Assembly (NCBI GenBank): GCA_964540005.1
Contig: CAZILN010000417.1
Location: forward strand, 1-14,632
Length of the DNA stretch: 14,632 bases
Direction of reading: 5' to 3'
Source: CAZILN01 sp964540005
GTDB lineage: Bacteria; Bacteroidota; Bacteroidia; Bacteroidales; SM23-62
Below, in pieces: positions 7,974 to 12,851 of this stretch. Below the pieces are notes generated by a model. The model saw nothing but the letters and a program-made list of their open reading frames with translations, had not been told where the DNA came from and did no database searches. Position 1 is the first letter of the stretch. Each line of letters starts with the position of its first letter. A program made the translations under genes and the position numbers.

Positions 7974-8387
7974 TTATTCCTTGGCCAGTAATTCATTTAC
8001 ATTCCAGGAGCAAATGTCAAACATCCAGTCCTCCAACTCGAGTGGTTCTTCAATAATCTCTGCATAAATCTTCGGTCCATCAAGCAGATCAAAGTTAAAC
8101 ATCCATCCTTCCAGGTTAAGCTCCTCATCCGGTATCTCTGTATACCATGCTGACTCCTCAACCATGTCAATGGCCATCATCCATGCTTCCAACTGGATCT
8201 CTGATTCTGCCGCTTCACTGAGTATTTCAACGAGTCTGGCACGTTTAGCCGCTTTGGTATTCATTTCCGGTTCTCCTGCTTCTATAAACATGCAGGAACA
8301 ATAAGCCAGAACTGCTAATGCCATCATGTAGACAAACATGCGTTTGAATCCTGGTGTTTTACGTCTTTCCCTTTTTGTGGCTTTCAT
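7974..8387 (-). CDS. Exported LExWM-repeat protein 1 (unknown family)
   Basis: This 137-residue protein has a basic N-terminus (KRERRK), a hydrophobic segment at about 18-36 and a likely signal-peptidase site near Ala38 (FIEAGEP). The rest is acidic and holds three repeats whose Trp residues fall at 69, 95 and 121, a constant 26-residue step: IQLEAWMMAI, LNLEGWMFNF, LELEDWMFDI. Between them come spacers of the form LLDGPKIYAEIIEE. The C-terminal ICSWNVNELLAKE resembles that of repeat protein 2. Cys32 and Pro40 coincide in number with the other three members. A GGAGG at 8396-8400, 8 nt before the ATG, fixes the start. I know of no named family. The repeats alternate hydrophobic and charged residues, which suggests exposed beta strands or a solenoid; function and partners are unknown. 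Confidence 0.8.
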   Translation of the reverse strand: MKATKRERRKTPGFKRMFVYMMALAVLAYCSCMFIEAGEPEMNTKAAKRARLVEILSEAAESEIQLEAWMMAIDMVEESAWYTEIPDEELNLEGWMFNFDLLDGPKIYAEIIEEPLELEDWMFDICSWNVNELLAKE

Positions 8388-8395
8388 GATGTGGT

Positions 8396-8400
8396 CCTCC
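8396..8400 (-). promoter_or_regulatory. Strong Shine-Dalgarno of WM-repeat gene 1
   Basis: The minus strand reads GGAGG, 8 nt before the ATG at 8387. Strong Shine-Dalgarno sequences are uncommon in Bacteroidota, and most other genes in this window lack one. Repeat gene 2 has the same pentamer at the same spacing. Confidence 0.75.
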
Positions 8401-8462
8401 CAATATTAATTAATACTCTTTGAAATTCTTTTTTAATTATTTATTTGAGATTGTGAAACTTT

Positions 8463-8537
8463 CTGATACAAATATACCATACCTGGAGGTCCGAAATCTA
8501 GCACAATGGTATCAGTGTCTTAAACAGATGTAACATT
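8463..8537 (-). promoter_or_regulatory. Promoter and shared upstream block of WM-repeat gene 1
   Basis: The minus strand carries TATATTTG at 8469-8476, a full match to the TAnnTTTG -7 box, giving a leader of roughly 75 nt. Upstream are a CTAGATTTCGGACC stretch in the -33 region and TGTTACATCTG around 8529. The whole block aligns nearly end to end with that of repeat gene 4 (11023-11098) and more loosely with that of gene 2. Confidence 0.65.
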
Positions 8538-8550
8538 CAGAGATTTCAAT

Positions 8551-8580
8551 AAAAAAATTCCCCCCAGGTAACAGGGAGGA
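8551..8580 (-). terminator. Intrinsic terminator of WM-repeat gene 2
   Basis: On the minus strand TCCTCCC pairs with GGGGGGA (one T-G wobble) across an 8-nt loop, followed by a run of seven T residues (8557-8551). It lies about 50 nt past the stop at 8629 and just beyond the promoter block of gene 1, so genes 1 and 2 are separate transcription units. Confidence 0.85.
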
Positions 8581-8628
8581 TTTAAGTTTTGAGCAGTTAA
8601 ACCTTGACGGAGGAGGAGGCAAATAATT

Positions 8629-9282
8629 CTATCTGTTCTCAGCTAAAAGCTCAGTCAGTTCCCAGCAGCAGATATTCAGCATCCAGTTTTCAATCTCAAG
8701 ATCTTCTTCAGCAAGTTCTGCATAATATACAGGTCCCTCAATCAGGTCGAAGTTGAGCATCCAGGCTTCCAGCCTTACTTCCTCCTCCTCTTCTTCAAGA
8801 AATGCTATGAAATTTTCCTTAACATTTGTCATAGTGAATTCGAGGCGAACATCTGCATCGGTAATGCCTTTGATTTTTTGCTGTTCTGTTTTATCCAGAG
8901 CATAGTATTCATTCGATACAGAGAACATCCAGTCTTCAATTTCCAGGTCTTCCTCCTGGGCGTCTGCATAATATTCCGGCCCATCAAGCATTTCAAAATT
9001 GAACATCCATGCTTCCAATCTGAGTTCCTCTTCAATTATTTCTGCAAAACAAGTCTCACTGAAAATCAGCATCCAGTCTTCTATCTCAAGACTTTCTTCT
9101 GTAAGCTCTTCAATTGATGCCTTATTACATTCAGTTGTACCGGCTGTATTATTATCTTCCTCCGGTTCGCCTGCTCTTAAAATAAGGCAGTTGAAAAAAG
9201 CCATTACTGCAACAATAACCAGGTAGAGTGCCAGTTGGGTAACCTTTACGGTAGCTGTGGTGGTGTTTGCTGTGGTTTTCAT
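8629..9282 (-). CDS. Exported LExWM-repeat protein 2, longest member (unknown family)
   Basis: This 217-residue protein begins with a hydrophobic export segment (17-37, LALYLVIVAVMAFFNC) and a likely cleavage near Ala38. Six repeats follow, with key positions at Trp70, Trp92, Trp118, residue 150, Trp174 and Trp200. Five keep LE-x-WM or IE-x-WM; the fourth is degenerate, LEFTM. Spacers share GPxYYA with protein 1, and the end (ICCWELTELLAENR) matches protein 1's C-terminus. The chain is very acidic, with a run of six Glu before repeat five, which argues for an extracytoplasmic or surface location rather than an enzyme; no catalytic motif is visible. A GGAGG 8 nt before the ATG supports the start. 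It has its own promoter block and terminator. Function unknown. Confidence 0.82.
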   Translation of the reverse strand: MKTTANTTTATVKVTQLALYLVIVAVMAFFNCLILRAGEPEEDNNTAGTTECNKASIEELTEESLEIEDWMLIFSETCFAEIIEEELRLEAWMFNFEMLDGPEYYADAQEEDLEIEDWMFSVSNEYYALDKTEQQKIKGITDADVRLEFTMTNVKENFIAFLEEEEEEVRLEAWMLNFDLIEGPVYYAELAEEDLEIENWMLNICCWELTELLAENR

Positions 9283-9290
9283 CTTATGTT

Positions 9291-9295
9291 CCTCC
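9291..9295 (-). promoter_or_regulatory. Strong Shine-Dalgarno of WM-repeat gene 2
   Basis: The minus strand reads GGAGG, 8 nt before the ATG at 9282, identical in sequence and spacing to the site in front of repeat gene 1. Genes 3 and 4 have no such site. Confidence 0.75.
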
Positions 9296-9328
9296 TGTAT
9301 TTGGTTTCAGTTTTTCTCTTTTGAAACT

Positions 9329-9404
9329 TACTATAACAAATATACGACAGCGAGAAGGGCAAAATCTAACAGAGGTATAACAAGCTTTGACACAGATGTA
9401 ACAG
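9329..9404 (-). promoter_or_regulatory. Promoter and shared upstream block of WM-repeat gene 2
   Basis: TATATTTG on the minus strand at 9337-9344 gives a leader of about 50 nt. Upstream lie GTTAGATTTTG and, at 9397-9403, the TGTTACA heptamer inside TGTTACATCTGTG. The order and spacing of these elements match the blocks of genes 1 and 4, although the sequence between them differs. The block also lies in the divergent space in front of the small plus-strand membrane gene at 9456. Confidence 0.6.
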
Positions 9405-9455
9405 AAATAATAAATATTGAGTATATTATTCTTATTATATAGTAAAACAGAGATC

Positions 9456-9677
9456 ATGACAGCAAAAACAGTTTATATCATAGCTTTCCTGTTGCTGCTT
9501 GTTCATGGTATCGGACATATTCAGGGTGCTGTTTCAGGCTTTGGTGTAAAATTCAACAAGAAAACCAGCATAATATCCTGGCTATTGAAGGATCTCGGAT
9601 CAAAATTGAATCATTGGATTTGCCTCCTCATGTATTTGGGGAGTGCTATTTTTGGAATTCTGCTTAACAATCACTGA
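9456..9677 (+). CDS. Small membrane protein with HGIGH motif, possibly truncated
   Basis: This 73-residue protein has two predicted membrane helices (about 4-25 and 51-70). The first contains LLLLVHGIGHIQG, typical of uncharacterised membrane proteins whose first helix carries an HGxxH motif. Those I recall are about 130-160 residues with four helices, so this looks like an N-terminal half, either naturally short or cut off by the TGA after NNH. I chose the ATG at 9456 because the hydrophobic segment follows directly; an in-frame ATG at 9417 would add an unlikely prefix. It is transcribed divergently from repeat gene 2 and lies between repeat genes 2 and 3. Function unknown. The 184 nt after it (9678-9861) hold nothing I can name. 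Confidence 0.6.
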   Translation: MTAKTVYIIAFLLLLVHGIGHIQGAVSGFGVKFNKKTSIISWLLKDLGSKLNHWICLLMYLGSAIFGILLNNH

Positions 9678-9861
9678 CCTGCTGCAATTTTCGAGAATTA
9701 GTTGTATCAATTACTAATTTATCAATCAGAAAAAAGTGTTATACTCTTATCCTTACAATATGTGAGAGCAATGTGGTTTTCTTCTCAACCAGAAAGATAT
9801 CCAGATCCCAGCTGACTACATCAAAATATTATTTTGTGCCGGGTATTTTTAAATATCCCCT

Positions 9862-10299
9862 CTACATGCAATATAATAGATAATAGTTCGCACTATTTAT
9901 ATCAACCATCCAGTCTTCTAATTCCAGTTTCTCCGTTGTATTTATATGACTTAGTGAACTTCCTTGTTTTATATCATCGATCATCCAGTCCTCAATTACA
10001 ATTTCAGTCTGAGCCATGATATCATTGTCTGATGAAATCATCCACTGCTCAATTTCAAGTTCGGATTCAGCCATAAATTCAGTATTCGATGTCATCCATT
10101 CCTCAACGCTGATTTCCTGTTCTGTTATATTATGAGTACTTATCTCCAGCATCCATTTTTCCAGTTTGATATCATCATCCGGATTTGCAGCTTTAAGACA
10201 AGCGCAGTTAAAAAATGCAATAACTGAAACAATTGTCAGATAAATAATGATCTGTAAAATACTGACTGAACCTACATTTTTATTTTTTTCAAGTATCAT
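9862..10299 (-). CDS. Exported LExWM-repeat protein 3 (unknown family)
   Basis: This 145-residue protein has an export segment at 14-37 (IAFFNCACLKAANP) whose Cys32 and Pro40 coincide with those of the other members. Five repeats follow at Trp49, Trp68, Trp86, Trp105 and Trp130: IKLEKWMLEI, ISVEEWMTSN, LEIEQWMISS, IVIEDWMIDD, LELEDWMVDI. The first four are spaced 18-19 residues apart, as in protein 4, and the last by 25. The C-terminus (NYYLLYCM) differs from its relatives. No Shine-Dalgarno is seen before the ATG. Its upstream region keeps a TATATTTG box but lacks the conserved block of the other three genes. Only a weak hairpin without a T tract (9841-9859) follows the stop. Function unknown. 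Confidence 0.8.
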   Translation of the reverse strand: MILEKNKNVGSVSILQIIIYLTIVSVIAFFNCACLKAANPDDDIKLEKWMLEISTHNITEQEISVEEWMTSNTEFMAESELEIEQWMISSDNDIMAQTEIVIEDWMIDDIKQGSSLSHINTTEKLELEDWMVDINSANYYLLYCM

Positions 10300-10348
10300 G
10301 ATTATATTCTTTTATTAATTAATAACGCTTTTTTATAAAAGTCAGAAT

Positions 10349-10356
10349 CAAATATA
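10349..10356 (-). promoter_or_regulatory. Candidate -7 box of WM-repeat gene 3
   Basis: TATATTTG on the minus strand, about 50 nt upstream of the ATG, is identical to the boxes of the other three repeat genes. The conserved upstream elements (GTTAGATTT, TGTTACATCTG) are missing, so regulation may differ. Confidence 0.5.
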
Positions 10357-10479
10357 ATGCTGTTTTCGGATATAAATGTCCTAATATCCAATATATTTTT
10401 ATACAGATTAGATGGCAGTGTATGTTTCTAATAATCAAATGATTAATGAAGCGAATTCTAAACAGGTTCCAAACAAACA

Positions 10480-10500
10480 TTTAAGATCGTGTATCTTAAA
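10480..10500. repeat. Perfect 8-nt inverted repeat between repeat genes 3 and 4
   Basis: TTTAAGAT (10480-10487) and ATCTTAAA (10493-10500) are separated by 5 nt (CGTGT). It lies about 180 nt upstream of gene 3 and about 95 nt past the stop of gene 4. There is no T tract, so it is more likely a dimeric protein-binding site than a terminator. Apart from this, the gene 3 promoter and the gene 4 terminator, 10300-10596 shows nothing. Confidence 0.45.
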
Positions 10501-10547
10501 CCGATATATTAGCAGAGGAAAAACCTTGATTTTACTGCTATCGCAAC

Positions 10548-10571
10548 AAAAAAGCCCCTCTGCGGGGCTTT
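10548..10571 (-). terminator. Intrinsic terminator of WM-repeat gene 4
   Basis: An 8-bp stem (AAAGCCCC with GGGGCTTT, 10551-10558 and 10564-10571) with a 5-nt loop ends in T residues on the minus strand (10553-10548). It lies about 25 nt after the stop at 10597. Confidence 0.9.
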
Positions 10572-10596
10572 CAGGTTCCTGGTAGTAACTTGGTAT

Positions 10597-10983
10597 TTAT
10601 TTCCTAACCAGAAAATTATTTTTACTCAGGGATGATCCGTCTATCATCCAGTCTTCAACTTCAACCTCAGCCTGGACTATGATATCATTGTCCGTTGAAA
10701 TCATCCAGGGCTCCAGGCGAATTGAACTATCAGTGATTAATTGTGAATTATCGATCATCCAGTCCTCAATGTGAACATCTGACTCGGCAATTAATTCTGA
10801 ATTATCGATCATCCAGTCCTCAAGGCTGATTTCTTTTTCGTTTTCCAGTCTTATTTCTTCCTCCGGAGTTGCAGCTTTAAGAAAAGCGCAGTTAAAGAAT
10901 GCCATTGCGGCAACAATTGCCAGGTAAAGTGCCAGGCGGGTTACTTTTACGGGGGCTTTGGTGGTGATTGCTGTGGGTTCCAT
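10597..10983 (-). CDS. Exported LExWM-repeat protein 4 (unknown family)
   Basis: This 128-residue protein has an export segment (17-37, LALYLAIVAAMAFFNC) almost identical to that of protein 2. Four repeats follow with Trp at 57, 75, 93 and 112 (steps 18, 18, 19): ISLEDWMIDN, VHIEDWMIDN, IRLEPWMIST, VEVEDWMIDG. The first two units are near-identical at DNA level (54-nt period). I chose the ATG at 10983 rather than an upstream in-frame TTG at 11016. With the ATG, MEPTAITTKAPVKVTR aligns with MKTTANTTTATVKVTQ of protein 2, and Cys32 and Pro40 fall in register with all three relatives. It has its own promoter block and terminator and no Shine-Dalgarno. Function unknown. Confidence 0.8.
   Translation of the reverse strand: MEPTAITTKAPVKVTRLALYLAIVAAMAFFNCAFLKAATPEEEIRLENEKEISLEDWMIDNSELIAESDVHIEDWMIDNSQLITDSSIRLEPWMISTDNDIIVQAEVEVEDWMIDGSSLSKNNFLVRK
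10745..10823. repeat. Tandem coding repeat with 54-nt period in WM-repeat gene 4
   Basis: A 25-nt sequence occurs identically at 10745-10769 and 10799-10823, 54 nt (18 codons) apart. It encodes the EDWMIDNS core on the minus strand. The near-identity points to recent unit duplication. Confidence 0.9.
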
Positions 10984-11022
10984 TTTATTGAGTTTTATAC
11001 TTGTTTGTTGTTTCAATAACTT

Positions 11023-11098
11023 ACTGATACAAATATACCATACCCTGAGGTCCGAAATCTAACACTGATATAACAGTCTTTAATACAGATGTAACATT
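11023..11098 (-). promoter_or_regulatory. Promoter and shared upstream block of WM-repeat gene 4
   Basis: TATATTTG on the minus strand at 11030-11037 gives a leader of about 40 nt to the ATG at 10983. Upstream are GTTAGATTTCGGACC and TGTTACATCTG (heptamer at 11090-11096). The block is nearly identical to that of gene 1, more so than the two coding sequences are to each other. Confidence 0.65.
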
Positions 11099-11181
11099 TA
11101 TCCTGAGTTCACACATCCAAGCCTGTAAATGCACAAAAAAAGGACTACCTTTAATACAACAATCCCAAAAATCCCGAATTC

Positions 11182-11784
11182 ATGAAACGAGCTGATTTAT
11201 TCCATCCAAGGGTTTTTACTGACCAGGACTGGGCGGAAGGTTACCTGAAGCGAAATGCCAGGAACATTAAAATGGTGGGAGAAAGATTTGCCAGGCTATT
11301 GCATGCGAAAGGATTTCAGGGAGGGGCAGTCCTGGATACCGGCTGCGGGTTCGGAGCAGTGCCCATTGAAATTGCGAAAGCCTTTCCTGATACAAAGCTA
11401 ACAGCTATCGATCTAAGTGACCCATTGCTTGACATGGCCAGGAACTTTGCTGAAAAAGAAAAACTATCTGAAAAAATCACATTCACAAAAGGTGATGTAC
11501 ATAAACTGGAATACCCGGATAACTCCTTCGACCTTGTGATCAATACTTTCATGTTGCATATTGTTGAGGATCCTGTATCCATGCTGAATGAAATTGAACG
11601 TGTATGTAAACCTGAAGGGATCATTATGATTACTGATCTCAGGCGTATATGGCTGGGGGCTGTAATGAAAAAACTCAGGACTGCCTTCACCCTGGAAGAA
11701 GCACTTGAGGTAATCCGGCATTCCGGTCTCAGGGAAGGCAAGCCATCAAAAGGGCCTTTCTGGTGGGATTATATGGTCCTGTAA
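11182..11784 (+). CDS. Class I SAM-dependent methyltransferase
   Basis: This 200-residue soluble protein has the Rossmann-like methyltransferase fold. Motif I is VLDTGCGFG (50-58), the acidic residue binding the SAM ribose is Asp77 in TAIDLS, motif II/III is GDVHKLEYPDNSFDLV (104-119), and LNEIERVCKPEGIIMITD (135-152) is the usual post-motif helix and strand. The domain is of the Methyltransf_11/25 type; the substrate cannot be inferred. Length and frame look complete. It is transcribed away from repeat gene 4. The MarR-GNAT gene follows after 89 nt on the same strand, so it may or may not share a transcript with it. Confidence 0.88.
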   Translation: MKRADLFHPRVFTDQDWAEGYLKRNARNIKMVGERFARLLHAKGFQGGAVLDTGCGFGAVPIEIAKAFPDTKLTAIDLSDPLLDMARNFAEKEKLSEKITFTKGDVHKLEYPDNSFDLVINTFMLHIVEDPVSMLNEIERVCKPEGIIMITDLRRIWLGAVMKKLRTAFTLEEALEVIRHSGLREGKPSKGPFWWDYMVL

Positions 11785-11838
11785 TAATCCATTTTCAATA
11801 CGTGTAAGTTGCATATTTAAATTATGTTATCTATATTA

Positions 11839-11864
11839 GTAAGCTCTTACGTTTTTATTTACGT
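11839..11864 (+). promoter_or_regulatory. Candidate operator in front of the MarR-GNAT gene
   Basis: Within 35 nt of the ATG lie an inverted repeat GTAAG-CT-CTTAC (11839-11850) and two direct copies of TTACGT (11848-11853 and 11859-11864) 11 nt apart, one helical turn. MarR-type regulators often bind such sites over their own promoters; this is inference only. Confidence 0.35.
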
Positions 11865-11873
11865 ATATAAGAC

Positions 11874-12851
11874 ATGAATTATATCCGACAATTGGGAGCA
11901 GTAGCCATTGCAAGCAGGCTGAGGGCCTTGAACGATGTACTTGTCAGGGATGCGGTCAGGATTTATGAGGAACAGGAAGTTGATTTTGAGCCACGCTGGT
12001 TTCCCCTTGTAATGCTGCTGAAAGAAAAAGGGCCTCTTTCAGTTATGGAGATTGCTGAGCAATTGAATATGACCCATCCTGCCGTGAACCAGACATGCAA
12101 CATCCTGGAGAAAAAGGGACATATCAGAAGCCTGAAGGATAAAAAAGATAAAAGAAAACGCATCATCCACTTAAACGACCAATGCATACAACTGACCGAA
12201 CAGCTGGAGCCTTTATGGAAACACTTTGAATCTGCAGTTACTGACCTTTTCTATGAGACACAGGCAGATTTCCTGGATATTCTGTCCGAAATGGAGGAGG
12301 CACTGGACCGCAAGAGTATGTATGAAAGGATCAGAGAGCAGGTTCGCCAGTCAGAGTACGACAGTATTGAAATCATCAATTATCAACCGGAGTATGGCCG
12401 CAAGTTTCTTGAACTTAACTACGAATGGCTGAATGAATATTTTGAAGTTGAGGAAGAGGATGACAGGTTGTTGAAAAATCCTGATGGTGTCATCGCGGAT
12501 GGAGGAACCATTATTTTCGGGGCCTGGAACGGTACCATTGTGGGCACTGTTGCATTATTGCACCTCAGTGATGAAGAATGTGAGCTGACCAAAATGGCCG
12601 TTACCAATAAATATCAGAATAAACAGATCGGGAAAAAAATGATGGATTATGTCCTGGATATTGCCAGACAAAAGAATTACCAGAGAATGATCCTGCTGAC
12701 AAACCCTGTACTTCGTAAGGCGGTAGGATTATACAAATCCAAGGGGTTCCGGACCACCATCCCGGTTCCTACTCAGCTTGGTGCATTAAAAAGACTTTCA
12801 ATCAAAATGGAACTTACATTAAGTTTAACCAGTAAAATATTTAAGGCATGA
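11874..12851 (+). CDS. MarR-family regulator fused to GNAT acetyltransferase
   Basis: This 325-residue protein combines an N-terminal winged-helix domain (about 1-145) with a C-terminal GNAT domain (about 165-315). The DNA-binding helix-turn-helix is seen in LSVMEIAEQLNMTHPAVNQ (55-73), followed by the wing (KKDKRKRIIHL). In the GNAT half, TKMAVTNKYQNKQIGKKMMDYV (239-260) is the acetyl-CoA-binding strand and pyrophosphate loop, and AVGLYKSKGF (283-292) is the standard motif B. MarR-GNAT fusions are a known architecture; they may regulate transcription and acetylate a small molecule or protein. The stop TGA overlaps the ATG of the S41 peptidase gene (ATGA), so the two are translationally coupled. 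The frame is intact. Confidence 0.88.
   Translation: MNYIRQLGAVAIASRLRALNDVLVRDAVRIYEEQEVDFEPRWFPLVMLLKEKGPLSVMEIAEQLNMTHPAVNQTCNILEKKGHIRSLKDKKDKRKRIIHLNDQCIQLTEQLEPLWKHFESAVTDLFYETQADFLDILSEMEEALDRKSMYERIREQVRQSEYDSIEIINYQPEYGRKFLELNYEWLNEYFEVEEEDDRLLKNPDGVIADGGTIIFGAWNGTIVGTVALLHLSDEECELTKMAVTNKYQNKQIGKKMMDYVLDIARQKNYQRMILLTNPVLRKAVGLYKSKGFRTTIPVPTQLGALKRLSIKMELTLSLTSKIFKA

Noticed and set aside
8878..9226. Plus-strand frames opposite repeat gene 2
   Set aside because: They are shadows created by the low stop density opposite the Glu-rich repeats; the minus-strand gene has promoter, Shine-Dalgarno and terminator.
9417..9455. Earlier ATG for the small HGxxH membrane protein
   Set aside because: It would add a 13-residue prefix overlapping an AT-rich promoter-like stretch; the ATG at 9456 gives a standard start before the first helix.
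10597..10900. CRISPR-like periodic repeat (ATCATCCAGTC units about every 54 nt)
   Set aside because: The repeats are codons for EDWM within an intact exported protein; the intervening sequence is related from unit to unit rather than unique, and no cas genes are present.
10984..11016. Upstream TTG start adding 11 residues to repeat protein 4
   Set aside because: The internal ATG at 10983 puts the signal segment, Cys32 and Pro40 in register with the three relatives, and the TTG would leave almost no leader after the TATATTTG box.
7974..11098. Mobile element or phage island explaining the repeat-gene cluster
   Set aside because: No transposase, integrase, tRNA, terminal inverted repeats or target-site duplications are visible in the window.
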